DNA from: Pseudobdellovibrionaceae bacterium
GTDB lineage: Bacteria > Bdellovibrionota > Bdellovibrionia > Bdellovibrionales > JAMPXM01
Direction of reading: 5' to 3'
Length of the DNA: 53,310 nt
Assembly (NCBI GenBank): GCA_021463345.1
Contig: JAJTYM010000025.1
Location: 1 to 53,310 of the forward strand
The notes below the pieces were generated by a model. The model was not told where the DNA came from, did no database searches, and saw only the letters and a list, made by a program, of their open reading frames with translations. A program made the position numbers and the translations under genes. Every line of letters starts with the position of its first letter. The stretch's first letter is position 1. Below, in pieces: positions 1 through 7,874 of the stretch.

Positions 1-611
1 CGTCGCACGCCGAGGCGAAGCCTGGGGCGTCGACGCCCGACGGGATGATCCTGCGGCAACCGCAGGCGACGCTCGAGCAGAAGCAGGACAACATCAACGA
101 GATCATCCGCCAGGCTCAAGTGATCATGAAGCGCGGCGGCGGTGAAATGAAGCTGCAGCTCCAGCCTGAGGGCCTCGGGCAGGTGAACCTGAAGGTCCTG
201 GTGCAGGACGGCCAGGTGAACGTGCAGATGATGGCCGAAAACGACTCGGCCAAAAAACTGCTCGAGAACGGTTTGAACGAGCTCAAAGCGCAGCTCGCGG
301 CCCATAAGCTCCACGTCGAGACCCTGAAAGTCGACATGCAGGCCGATGCCGGATTGAAGAAGTTCGAGCAGAATCTCGGAGACGCGCAGCGCGAACAGGC
401 GCGCCAATTCGCGAGCGACTTCATGGGTCAGTTCCGCGACGAGCGCCAGGGGTTTTTCTCGAGCTACATGGATCGTTCGAACATGAAGGGTTATGCGCGT
501 CCGCAGAAACGCGCGTCCGTCGAGCCGGCTCCGGCCGACGGAGTCCAGCCGTCGGCGAGCCGCCGCGGCGAAAGCGCGGGGCATGCGCGCCGATTGAATC
601 TCGTCGCGTGA
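1..611 (+). CDS. fliK: Flagellar hook-length control protein FliK, C-terminal part (5' truncated)
   Basis: The reading frame is open to the left edge (first full codon at base 3), so only the last 202 residues are visible; an internal ATG at 45 is not the true start. The visible part carries the FliK C-terminal domain (Flg_hook family): GGGEMKLQLQPEGLGQVNLK is the hallmark, followed by an amphipathic stretch ending near LHVETLKVDM, then a charged, disordered-looking tail rich in Arg/Ala. FliK is the secreted ruler that sets hook length and switches the export gate (FlhB) from hook to filament substrates. Position directly before flgD and flgE fits the usual fliK-flgD-flgE order. High certainty on family; the N-terminal ruler half lies outside the window. 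Confidence 0.9.
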   Translation, partial: SHAEAKPGASTPDGMILRQPQATLEQKQDNINEIIRQAQVIMKRGGGEMKLQLQPEGLGQVNLKVLVQDGQVNVQMMAENDSAKKLLENGLNELKAQLAAHKLHVETLKVDMQADAGLKKFEQNLGDAQREQARQFASDFMGQFRDERQGFFSSYMDRSNMKGYARPQKRASVEPAPADGVQPSASRRGESAGHARRLNLVA

Positions 612-675
612 GCGCGCGGGCAACGGGTTCGCGCGGGCGAAGTCGGCCGCGCAATTGGGGTTTTCAGTGGGAACG

Positions 676-1719
676 ATGAACGTCAAAGGCGGAACGAGAA
701 CTTGGTCGCCGGCGGAGCAGCAAAGCTCCCTGAAGGCGGACGCGCGCAACACCATGAGCGCGCAGGACGCGGAGAAGGTGTTGGGCGGCCAGGATATGGG
801 CGAACTGCTCAACAAGGTCGCCGACCCGAACTGGGTCGACCCGGCCAAGGCCCGGCGCGTGGGCAACAATCAGCTCGACAAGGACGCCTTCCTCAAACTG
901 ATGCTCGCGCAGATGAAGAACCAGGATCCGACGAGCCCGATGCAGAGCCACGAGATGGCGGCCCAGCTCGCGCAATTCACCTCGCTCGAGCAGTTGAGCA
1001 ACATCAACACGACTCTCGAGGGCATGAAAAGCGCGCAGCAGCCGGCGACCAATTACCAGGCGCTCAACTTCATCGGGAAAAAGGTCGCGGGCGACTCCTC
1101 GAAGGTCGTGCGCATGAACGGCGACAGGTTCCATGACTTCAACTTCCAGCTCGGCACCGACGCGAGCCAGGTGATCGTCAAGGTGAAGGACGGCGACGGC
1201 GGGACGGTCCGCACGATCAAGGCGGACAACCTCAAGAAGGGCGACAACACGATCCAGTGGAACGGCTTGGCCGAGGACGGCACGCCCGCGCGCCCGGGCG
1301 AGTACAAGCTCGTCGCCGAAGGGGTTTCGGGCGACGGCGGCAAGGTGTTCGTGAAGTCGGAGTTCGACGGGAAGATCACGGGCATGAACTTCACGCCCTC
1401 GGGCCCGGTGCTGCTGGTCGGCAACCAGACCGTGCGCCTGCAGGACGTGAAGAAGATCTACGAACCGCCGCCCGAGGAGCGGTCCCCCGATCGCGCGCCG
1501 ATCACGCCTTTGGCGGCGGCCGGTCCCGGTCCGGTGTCGATGACGGCCCCGGCTCCGGCGCCGGGCGGCGATCTCGAGCGGAAAGCGCCCGCGAAGCCGG
1601 AAGACGTTCCCGCGGCGAGCGATGACGTCCCGGCGAACGGGCTGACGAAGAACGTCGCGATGTCGCGCGGTCTGATGAATCAACTCGCCGCCGGGGATGT
1701 GACGGACGATGGCATTTGA
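676..1719 (+). CDS. flgD: Flagellar hook-capping protein FlgD
   Basis: FlgD caps the growing hook so that FlgE subunits polymerise. About 347 residues from the ATG chosen here. The conserved N-terminal FlgD signature is clear: a LDKDAFLKLMLAQMKNQDPT motif followed by EMAAQLAQFTSLEQLSNIN. The middle holds the FLN/tudor-like beta domain (IQWNGLAEDGTPARPGEYKL). The C-terminal ~80 residues are Pro/Ala rich and look disordered, an extension beyond typical FlgD. Start is uncertain: TTG at 655 (354 aa) and GTG at 667 are in frame, but neither has a ribosome site; the ATG at 676 has a weak GGGA just upstream. The stop overlaps the next gene by 11 bases. Confidence 0.93.
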   Translation: MNVKGGTRTWSPAEQQSSLKADARNTMSAQDAEKVLGGQDMGELLNKVADPNWVDPAKARRVGNNQLDKDAFLKLMLAQMKNQDPTSPMQSHEMAAQLAQFTSLEQLSNINTTLEGMKSAQQPATNYQALNFIGKKVAGDSSKVVRMNGDRFHDFNFQLGTDASQVIVKVKDGDGGTVRTIKADNLKKGDNTIQWNGLAEDGTPARPGEYKLVAEGVSGDGGKVFVKSEFDGKITGMNFTPSGPVLLVGNQTVRLQDVKKIYEPPPEERSPDRAPITPLAAAGPGPVSMTAPAPAPGGDLERKAPAKPEDVPAASDDVPANGLTKNVAMSRGLMNQLAAGDVTDDGI

Positions 1720-2164
1720 GATGTTGAAGGGCATGAATGTCGCGCCCGCCGTCGCGCCTTCGGGGCCGGGGAGCGGCCTCGGCGCCGCGAAAACGGGGCT
1801 TGATCCCGGCGCGGCGGCCGAATTCAAGGGCGCGCTCGATCAGGCCGTGAACGGGTCGGGCCGCGCGCCGGCGACCGGCGACCGGCCGCTCGAGACGGCG
1901 GGCGCGTCCCCGAACCTGAAGTTCTCGACCCACGCGATCGAGCGCATGCGTTCGCGAGGCATCAGCTTCGAGCCGCAGACGATGAAGTCGATCGAGGGAG
2001 CCGTGCGGAAGGCGGCCGCCAAGGGATCAAAGGACACGTTGGTCCTCGCCGGCGACAACGCTTTGATCGTCAGCGTGAAGAACAACACGGTGGTGACCGT
2101 GATGGACCGCGCGGCGATGAAAGAGAACGTGTTCACCAATATCGACAGCACGGTGGTGTTGTGA
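1709..2164 (+). CDS. TIGR02530-type flagellar operon protein (Flagellar_put)
   Basis: A 151-residue protein between flgD and flgE, matching the position and sequence style of the small TIGR02530 'flagellar operon protein' family. The first ~60 residues are low-complexity Gly/Ala/Pro; the conserved part follows: LKFSTHAIERMRSRGISF, then a Gly/Lys-rich helix, ending with VTVMDRAAMKENVFTNIDST. The family is found in flagellar operons of Firmicutes and delta-type proteobacteria; its exact role in hook assembly is not established. The start ATG overlaps the flgD end, so translation is probably coupled; an ATG 12 bases further in is an alternative. Confidence 0.85.
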   Translation: MAFEMLKGMNVAPAVAPSGPGSGLGAAKTGLDPGAAAEFKGALDQAVNGSGRAPATGDRPLETAGASPNLKFSTHAIERMRSRGISFEPQTMKSIEGAVRKAAAKGSKDTLVLAGDNALIVSVKNNTVVTVMDRAAMKENVFTNIDSTVVL

Positions 2165-2287
2165 GGTGCCGAACAAGGTAAGTTTTTGAGTTCAACAATC
2201 AACAATGGGCCGGTCCGCAACGCGACTCGTTGCGGGGGCCCTCCTGATCCGCCGAACGACTGACGCGGATCGACCTAGGAGGGGTTT

Positions 2288-3574
2288 ATGGGAGTTCTTT
2301 CGTCTTTGTACACGGGTGTCTCGGGTTTGATGGCGCAGGGCGAGGCGCTGGGCGTGATCGGTGACAACATCGCCAACGCCAACACCACCGGTTTCAAGTC
2401 GTCCCGCGCGGAATTCCAGGACATCATCTCGAAGTCCCTGAAAGGGATCCTGGGCGGCAACCAGATCGGTCGAGGGGTGAAGGTCGGGGCGGTCAACCCG
2501 ATCCTGATCCAGGGCAACGTCGACGCGACGGAAAAAGCCACCGATCTCGCGATCTCGGGCGACGGTTACTTCGTCACGCGCGGTTCCGACGGCGAGTCCT
2601 ACACGCGCGACGGCTCCTTCCATTTCGACAAGGAAGGCTACCTCGTGACGAACGACAACCAGCGCATCCAGGGGTTCGAGGCCGACGAGAAGGGCAAGAT
2701 CATCAATAAAATGGGGGACATCAAATTCCCGCGCGCGCTCATCCCGGCCAAGTCCACGAACGAGATCAGCGTCGATCTGAACCTCGATTCGCGCGTCGAG
2801 CCGGGCAAGGTCTTCAACGCGAAGGACCCTTACAACACCTCGCACTACTCCACGGGCGTGGAAGTGTACGACTCGCAAGGCAACAAGCACCTGATGACCA
2901 TGTTCTTCAACAAGACGGCCGACCGCACATGGGACGTGCGCGGCATGGTCGACGGCAAAGAAGTCACGGGGGGAAAGGCGGGCGAGCTCGCCGAGGTCTG
3001 GACGGGCCGCCTCACGTTCACGGTCGACGGCAAGCTCGATACCGAGACGACGACGAAGTCGGCGTTCAACTTCGCCGGCGGCGCGCTCCAGAACCAGCAG
3101 ATCAAAGTGGACTTCGGCGACTCGTTGACGACCGACAAAGGCAAGGGCATCAACGGCACCAAGCAGTACGGCAAGGAATCCGACATGATCAGCTGGAAGC
3201 AGGACGGCGCCGCCGCCGGCACGATCACGAACATGTCGTTCAACGACGAAGGCGTGTTGACGGCTCTCTATTCCAACGGCCAGGCGCAGGATCTCGCGCA
3301 GATCGCTTTGGCGAAGTTCGAGAACCCGGAAGCCCTCTACAAGGTCGGGAACAACCGCCTGAAAGAGGCGCGCGATTCGGGCACGGCGTCGATCGGCAAG
3401 TCGGGCCAGGCGGGCCGCGGCCGTCTCTTCGCCAAGTCTCTCGAACGCTCGACGGTCGATCTCGCCCTGGAGTTCGTGCAGTTGATCCAGAACCAGCGCG
3501 GTTTCCAAGCGAACGCGAAAACGATCACGACGACCGACGAGCTGCTCGGCGAAGTGATCAACCTCAAGCGTTGA
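2288..3574 (+). CDS. flgE: Flagellar hook protein FlgE
   Basis: Structural subunit of the flagellar hook, 428 residues. The N-terminus MGVLSSLYTGVSGLMAQGEA followed by IGDNIANANTTGFKSSRAEF is the canonical rod/hook D0 motif; the C-terminus SLERSTVDLALEFVQLIQNQ plus GFQANAKTITTTDELL is the matching C-terminal D0 helix (Flg_bbr_C). The central part carries the FlgE D1/D2 segments (DLAISGDGYFVTRGSDGESY, YTRDGSF). A strong ribosome site AGGAGG sits 6-11 bases before the ATG. About 120 bases separate it from the preceding gene, and a 10-bp inverted repeat lies 50 bases beyond its stop, so it is probably the last gene of this operon. Confidence 0.96.
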   Translation: MGVLSSLYTGVSGLMAQGEALGVIGDNIANANTTGFKSSRAEFQDIISKSLKGILGGNQIGRGVKVGAVNPILIQGNVDATEKATDLAISGDGYFVTRGSDGESYTRDGSFHFDKEGYLVTNDNQRIQGFEADEKGKIINKMGDIKFPRALIPAKSTNEISVDLNLDSRVEPGKVFNAKDPYNTSHYSTGVEVYDSQGNKHLMTMFFNKTADRTWDVRGMVDGKEVTGGKAGELAEVWTGRLTFTVDGKLDTETTTKSAFNFAGGALQNQQIKVDFGDSLTTDKGKGINGTKQYGKESDMISWKQDGAAAGTITNMSFNDEGVLTALYSNGQAQDLAQIALAKFENPEALYKVGNNRLKEARDSGTASIGKSGQAGRGRLFAKSLERSTVDLALEFVQLIQNQRGFQANAKTITTTDELLGEVINLKR

Positions 3575-3623
3575 TCCGCGGAAACCCCGGCTCGTAGCCC
3601 GCCGGGGAAGCGATAACGCCGAT

Positions 3624-3654
3624 TGAGCCTCGCTCCCGCGGGGGGCGAGGCTCA
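3624..3654 (+). terminator. Hairpin downstream of flgE
   Basis: Perfect 10-bp inverted repeat: TGAGCCTCGC (3624-3633) and GCGAGGCTCA (3645-3654) with an 11-base loop, 50 bases after the flgE stop. No T-run follows, so it would be a GC-type terminator or an RNA 3' end stabiliser. It also argues that an in-frame TTG at 3623 is not the start of the next gene. Confidence 0.55.
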
Positions 3655-3656
3655 GG

Positions 3657-3746
3657 CTCTCGCGGCATCGCGAACGGCCGCGAGAGAGGCGCGGTTCTCA
3701 AAAAAGATGGATTGGCTCGCCACTGGCATCGACGCCAGTGAGCGAG
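3657..3746 (+). other. Two further hairpins in the flgE-downstream non-coding stretch
   Basis: The 375 bases between flgE and the next credible start (3575-3949) contain a run of hairpins after the terminator-like one: CTCTCGCGG (3657-3665) with CCGCGAGAG (3678-3686), and CTCGC-CACTGGC (3716-3727) with GCCAGTG-A-GCGAG (3734-3746, one bulged A). A weak CGCCTT/AAGGCG pair follows at 3790-3807. No convincing coding sequence or promoter is seen in the rest of the stretch. It may be an untranslated leader or 3' region, or a small structured RNA. Confidence 0.4.
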
Positions 3747-3949
3747 AAACCTCGACGACCCTGCTCAAACTCGAGAATCAAACTTCTCGCGCCTTTTTTT
3801 CAAGGCGGGTGCGTCCCTGTTTAGAAACTTTGAAAAGCGACGCTCCAACCACGCTTGAGAAACTCGCTTGCAATAGTTCGCTCGGAGCAAAGACATTTTG
3901 GCTTGGAGGTAGCCATAGGAGGTTCACTAGAACCGGGTTGAAACGGGTC

Positions 3950-4744
3950 ATGCTCAGAGAGCCCGATGCGACTTCTGAAAAACGGCCATCCGCGGAACCA
4001 GACGACAGGATCCGGAGAGTCGTTTGCCCGAACAACAAAACCTACCTCTCGAAAGTGATGAACGGCGGAGGCCAACTCAACGGGGATCAAGTCCACGCCG
4101 CATGCGAATTTTTGAAACTCTCGCCTGATCAAACCGAGTATTTGTCGCAGCTGCGGGACTGGCAGCTCTCACGGAACAAATCTCGATCTGACCGCATTAA
4201 AAGTAAGCTTGAAAAATTCAAGAAGAGGCGTCTTAAGACGGAATCGTCCATCGAGGTGGACCAGGAACAAAACGTGCAAAGCCATCTCTGGGAATACTAT
4301 ACGGATATAGATTTGCAACTGATCCACCTGTTTTTGACCGTTCCCGAGTTTTCTGAGAACCCCTCTGCGATCGCAGAAAAAATCGGGGTCGGCGAGAGCC
4401 GCTTGAAGAGCGTTTTGTTAAAGCTCCAGAATTGGAAAATCATTCGATACGGAAAAGGGAAATACATAGCGGGTAGCCCTAAATTGCATTTGTCGGAGGA
4501 CTCCGCGGCGTTTGTCACTTTTGGGATTTTAAACAGGATCAAGACCCTTGAAAGGCTGAGAAGAAAAGACTCAGAGTCCTCGAATGAATACTTTCTCTCC
4601 GCTTTCTTTTCAGCGGAAACGACTTTTCAGGACCGTTTCAAGAAGAAGCTTCTTGAATTGCTGAAGGAAACGCAGGCTCAGGTGATCTCCTCCGAGCCCG
4701 AAGAGATCTACCAATTGAACATCGATTTTTTCCGTTGGAGCTGA
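3950..4744 (+). CDS. TIGR02147 / DUF4423 family putative transcriptional regulator
   Basis: 264 residues from this ATG, the usual size of the TIGR02147 family, which is concentrated in Bdellovibrionota and Fibrobacteres. Seen: a helix-turn-helix-like segment NKTYLSKVMNGGGQLNGDQV, a linker, a winged-helix-like middle (FSENPSAIAEKIGVGESRLK, then LQNWKIIRYGKGKY) and the family C-terminal signature EEIYQLNIDFF. The family is thought to be DNA binding; targets are unknown. The frame is open back to TTG 3623 (373 aa) and ATG 3707 (345 aa), but that stretch holds hairpins and no family similarity. The expected first helix is poorly preserved; an adjacent frame reads GESFAR just before base 4035, so a frameshift near 4030-4040 is possible. 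GC is clearly lower than in the flanking operons. Confidence 0.75.
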   Translation: MLREPDATSEKRPSAEPDDRIRRVVCPNNKTYLSKVMNGGGQLNGDQVHAACEFLKLSPDQTEYLSQLRDWQLSRNKSRSDRIKSKLEKFKKRRLKTESSIEVDQEQNVQSHLWEYYTDIDLQLIHLFLTVPEFSENPSAIAEKIGVGESRLKSVLLKLQNWKIIRYGKGKYIAGSPKLHLSEDSAAFVTFGILNRIKTLERLRRKDSESSNEYFLSAFFSAETTFQDRFKKKLLELLKETQAQVISSEPEEIYQLNIDFFRWS

Positions 4745-4787
4745 GCTGCCGTGAGCGGGACATATGCTGCCGGGACGCGTCCTTGCC

Positions 4788-5249
4788 TCAAGAGCAGGAC
4801 GGGCACCGGCCCGTGAATTCCAACCGGTGCTTGAGATCGGTGTAGCCGAGTTTTCTCAGAAGCTGCTCTTGGCTTCCGACGATGCAGAATTCCAGAGGTT
4901 CGACTTTTTTGCACGAACGGCAAACGATGTGATGATGGTGAGGGCCTTCGCGCCCCAGGATCACTTCATAGTGAGCCATATCGTCGGAAAAATCACATTT
5001 CTCGATGATTCCAAGTTTCACAAGGACGGGCAGCGTCCTGTAGATCGTGACGAAATCAATGTCGGCCTTTCCAGCCAAGAGCTTCTCAAGCCCGCGCGGG
5101 GAAAAAGGCTTCTTCTGCTTCAAGATGGCCTCGAGAAGAACGCGCCGAGTTCGCGTCAGGCGGTAGTCGGATTGCTCGACGAGCCCCAGCGCTTTGGTCA
5201 AAAGGCCATTGGATTCTGTATGCGGAACCGCTTTTTCGCTCTTCTTCAT
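4788..5249 (-). CDS. Fur-family metal-responsive repressor, probably Zur-like
   Basis: 153 residues with the full Fur architecture: N-terminal winged helix (residues ~20-90) with recognition helix DFVTIYRTLPVL, then a dimerisation domain with HHHHIVC (104-110). Four structural-zinc cysteines are visible: C110, C113, C149 and C152 (two CxxC pairs). Fur proteins bind DNA as metal-loaded dimers. Paralogue (Fur, Zur, PerR, Mur) cannot be fixed from residues alone; zinc is favoured because the divergent neighbour is a DUF1826 gene, a family commonly found in Zur regulons, with a Fur-type palindrome in its promoter. Convergent with the TIGR02147 gene. The ribosome site is only a G-run. Confidence 0.88.
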   Translation of the reverse strand: MKKSEKAVPHTESNGLLTKALGLVEQSDYRLTRTRRVLLEAILKQKKPFSPRGLEKLLAGKADIDFVTIYRTLPVLVKLGIIEKCDFSDDMAHYEVILGREGPHHHHIVCRSCKKVEPLEFCIVGSQEQLLRKLGYTDLKHRLEFTGRCPSCS

Positions 5250-5421
5250 GCTCGAACCCCCAATGTATCCGCGTTTTCCATGCGTCGCAACGCCGCCAGG
5301 CCCTTTGCGCCCGATAACGGCCGGGAGCCGGGGCCCGGGAATTCGCCGAACACGCGATCCGAGCGAGTTCGTGTTTTCTGTTTTCGCCTACGGAACGAAG
5401 CCGAGGGAGATGCTGCGGATG

Positions 5422-5450
5422 TTGACTTATTGCAAATGAATTGCAATAAA
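5422..5450 (+). promoter_or_regulatory. Promoter of the DUF1826 gene
   Basis: TTGACT (5422-5427) and AATAAA (5445-5450) are separated by 17 bases, a credible sigma-70 promoter (5/6 and 4/6 matches) that would give a leader of about 50 bases before the GTG at 5506. The metal-regulator palindrome overlaps the spacer and the -10 element, an arrangement expected for repression. Confidence 0.55.
5427..5449. promoter_or_regulatory. Fur/Zur-type operator palindrome
   Basis: Perfect 9-bp inverted repeat TTATTGCAA (5427-5435) and TTGCAATAA (5441-5449) around a 5-base centre. Read with a one-base centre it is a 9-1-9 site with two mismatches, the typical Fur-family spacing. It lies in the 256-bp divergent region between the repressor gene and the DUF1826 gene, so it may control both. 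It is an AT-rich island in GC-rich surroundings, which makes chance less likely. Confidence 0.65.
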
Positions 5451-5505
5451 TATTCGGGCGCCGATCGGCGGAAACGAGCGAAAAAACGAGCGAAAAGGAG
5501 TCTCG

Positions 5506-6177
5506 GTGCAGGAAGTTTCGCGCCTTTCACCTACGCGTTTCACGACTTTGGACGATACCCACGTGGCTCGCGGCCGAAGCTGGGACGATTTAAAGTCGAT
5601 CAACGACGCGCAAGTGAATTTAGCGATCTTAAGCCGCCCGAACCTCGAATTGCCGCTCGTCGCATCCGAGCTCTTTCAGGCGAATTTCGATCATTTTCAG
5701 GTCGTCATGTCCAAAGATGAAGATCCGTTTCTCCTTGGGGCGCTCCTGGATGATGAGCTGGATCTGGCGTCCCCGGACGCGGCCGATCTTTACTTCGACA
5801 TGATCGGGATATTGCGCGAGTTCTTTCGGATTTCATCGGCTCAAGAGATCGGCGTGAGGCTCGAGGCCGTCGCGACGGACATGTGCTCGCTCTTCCATTG
5901 CGACATGCTTCCTCTGAGATTGGTCTGCACCTACGAGGGGCCGGGGACGGAGTGGCTCTTCAACAAAGACGCCAACCGGGATGGGTTGCTGAAGGGCGAC
6001 AACGGCCTCGTGCTTCGCCCGGACGCGATCGTGCAAAGGGTGAAGGCCGGCGAAATCGGGATCATGAAAGGGGAGAAATTCAAAGCGCCGGGAACGAAAG
6101 CCTTGATCCACCGCTCGCCGTCGATCAAGGGGACGGGGATCAGGCGGTTGTTTTTGCGAATGGATGTCCTGAAGTGA
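5506..6177 (+). CDS. DUF1826 domain protein (candidate Fe(II)/2OG-type oxygenase fold)
   Basis: 223 residues, GTG start with AAGGAG five bases upstream. The family is recognised by LFHCDMLPLRLVCTYEGPGT (129-148) and IHRSPS (201-206) near the C-terminus. DUF1826 genes usually occur with Zur-regulated zinc-homeostasis genes; biochemical function is not established. Inference: H131-x-D133, H202 and an Arg about 11 residues later have the order and spacing of the metal and 2-oxoglutarate ligands of Fe(II)/2OG dioxygenases. Context supports zinc regulation: a Fur-type palindrome covers its promoter and a Zur-like repressor is divergent. No signal peptide, so cytoplasmic. Confidence 0.82.
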   Translation: MQEVSRLSPTRFTTLDDTHVARGRSWDDLKSINDAQVNLAILSRPNLELPLVASELFQANFDHFQVVMSKDEDPFLLGALLDDELDLASPDAADLYFDMIGILREFFRISSAQEIGVRLEAVATDMCSLFHCDMLPLRLVCTYEGPGTEWLFNKDANRDGLLKGDNGLVLRPDAIVQRVKAGEIGIMKGEKFKAPGTKALIHRSPSIKGTGIRRLFLRMDVLK

Positions 6178-6330
6178 GACCCGAGCCCCCCTCCCGTTGA
6201 CCAAGTTGATTTTCCCGCCGAGCCTATGTAGCATAGAGGGTCTCTGGGCTCGCCAGAGAACTATGAGAGCATAAATAAACCCACCATTCTTTTGAATTGA
6301 GGAAACGCGATCGCTCGCGGGGGTTTGTGT
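6178..6330 (+). promoter_or_regulatory. Leader region of the ABC-F gene with hairpin
   Basis: A possible promoter is TTGATT (about 6207-6212) with TAGCAT 17 bases downstream. The following leader contains a perfect 7-bp hairpin TCTCTGG (6241-6247) / CCAGAGA (6253-6259) and an AT-rich tract before the start codon. ABC-F resistance genes are often controlled by leader attenuation; whether this hairpin does so here is speculative, as no U-run follows it directly. Confidence 0.35.
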
Positions 6331-7815
6331 ATGCCGTCCATCGTCACTTTCAGCGGCGTGTCCTTTGAATTGCCAAACGGGCGCGCCCTGTTCACCAACG
6401 TCAGTTTTTCCCTCCACTCGAGATTGACCGCTCTCGTGGGGCCCAACGGAGTCGGCAAGACGTGCCTCGCCAAACTCATCGCGGGCGACTTGTCGCCCGC
6501 GAAAGGCGCCATTCGCAGAAGCGGAGCCGTCTCCTTTTTCCATCAAAGGGAAACCCCGCGATCGATTCCCGTAGAGGCCTATTTAGCCTCCCGTTATTCG
6601 CGGTCGATTCCCGGCGAAAAGCTCCTTGCGGGGATCGGGCGAGCCGTTCTTTGCTCGGATTTGAGCGGTGGGCAATGGATGAGGGTGAGGCTCGCTTCCA
6701 CGATAGGCGGCCAATTCCTCGTTCTTGATGAGCCGACGAATGACCTGGATCGGGAGGCGAAATCGATTTTGCGGGATTTCCTTCGCGAATGCCGGGACGG
6801 CGCCCTTTTGATTTCGCACGACCGAGAGTTTTTGGCGCTTTGCGACGATGTGTTGGAACTTTCCAGCCAAGGGCTGGAAAAATACGGCGGGGGTTGGCAA
6901 GCCTACGAGGATGAAAAGGAACGGGAGCGCGATCGATCGCGGACCGGCCTTGATAGAGCCAAACGGGAGCGGGACAAGGCCAGGACCGAACGGGCCGCTC
7001 AAGTCGAAAGGCAAGAGAGAAGAAATCGCCGGGGCGATGAGTTCGCGAAAAAAGGCGGCATGCCGAGAATTTTAACCGGAGCGAGGAAACGAAAAGCGCA
7101 GCGCACGACGGGAAAAGTTCACGCCTCGACGATGGGGAAGGCGGACGCGAAAGTGAAAGAGGCCTACGAGGCGTTTCATGAGATCAAAGTTGATCCGATC
7201 ATGTACGCCGACCTGACCGGGCTTGAGATCCCAAACCGGAAATTGGTCGCCGAAGCGAAAGGCTACAACGTGCTCTTCGATAGGTGGTTGTATGGAAACG
7301 GCCTTGATTTTTCTTGGAGAGGAAACATCCGTTTGGCGATCAAGGGGGGGAACGGCTCCGGAAAAACCACTCTTGTCAAAGCGATCTTGGGGGACTCCTT
7401 GAAAACCAGAGGCGAGCTCCGTCTCGGGGAGTTGACGACGTTTTATTTGGACCAACAATGTTCGATCTTGAATGACTCGCGGAGTGTCATTGAAAACGTC
7501 CGCGCCGTCTCGACGATGAGTGAAAGCGAGATCAGGAACAATCTCGCGAAATTGTTGTTCGCCGGCGATCGCGTGTTTCAAGGAGTTCGCTCGTTGAGCG
7601 GCGGCGAGAGGCTGAGGGCGGCGTTGTCCTGTGGGCTGTTGGCCGAGAAAAAACCGGAATTGGTCATTTTTGATGAGCCGACGAACAACCTTGATCTCGT
7701 GAACATCAAATTTCTGGAGAATTTGATTTCCCGATTCAAGGGAGGGGTCATCGTCATTTCCCACGATGACGCCTTTTTGAAGGAGTGCGGGATCGACGCC
7801 GAGCTGCGCCTTTGA
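6331..7815 (+). CDS. ABC-F family ribosome-associated ATPase
   Basis: 494 residues, two ABC ATPase cassettes and no membrane segments, so an ABC-F translation factor rather than a transporter. Cassette 1: Walker A GPNGVGKTC, signature LSGGQWMRVRLA, Walker B LVLDEPTND, H-loop ISHDREF. Cassette 2: Walker A GGNGSGKTTL, signature LSGGERLRAAL, Walker B VIFDEPTNNLD, H-loop ISHDDAF. Between them is a long, very charged helical linker (~residues 190-290, ERERDRSRTGLDRAKRERDK), the arm that in ABC-F proteins reaches the ribosomal P-site tRNA. It could be a housekeeping factor or confer antibiotic resistance; no close subfamily recognised. GC and codon use are lower than in the adjacent liv operon, suggesting acquisition. 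ATG 6331 preferred over TTG 6325. Confidence 0.9.
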   Translation: MPSIVTFSGVSFELPNGRALFTNVSFSLHSRLTALVGPNGVGKTCLAKLIAGDLSPAKGAIRRSGAVSFFHQRETPRSIPVEAYLASRYSRSIPGEKLLAGIGRAVLCSDLSGGQWMRVRLASTIGGQFLVLDEPTNDLDREAKSILRDFLRECRDGALLISHDREFLALCDDVLELSSQGLEKYGGGWQAYEDEKERERDRSRTGLDRAKRERDKARTERAAQVERQERRNRRGDEFAKKGGMPRILTGARKRKAQRTTGKVHASTMGKADAKVKEAYEAFHEIKVDPIMYADLTGLEIPNRKLVAEAKGYNVLFDRWLYGNGLDFSWRGNIRLAIKGGNGSGKTTLVKAILGDSLKTRGELRLGELTTFYLDQQCSILNDSRSVIENVRAVSTMSESEIRNNLAKLLFAGDRVFQGVRSLSGGERLRAALSCGLLAEKKPELVIFDEPTNNLDLVNIKFLENLISRFKGGVIVISHDDAFLKECGIDAELRL

Positions 7816-7874
7816 AAAACCTCCTCGACATGGCGTCGGGAAGGCGTCAACGGGGCGCCGGCGCAAACCGCCGC

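Noticed and set aside
2192-3508. 438-codon open frame antisense to flgE
   Set aside because: Arg/Val/Asp-rich low-complexity translation typical of a GC-rich antisense shadow; the sense strand is unmistakable FlgE.
3623-3949. N-terminal extension of the TIGR02147 gene from TTG 3623 or ATG 3707
   Set aside because: Contains three hairpins, lacks a ribosome site and would make the protein ~100 residues longer than its family.
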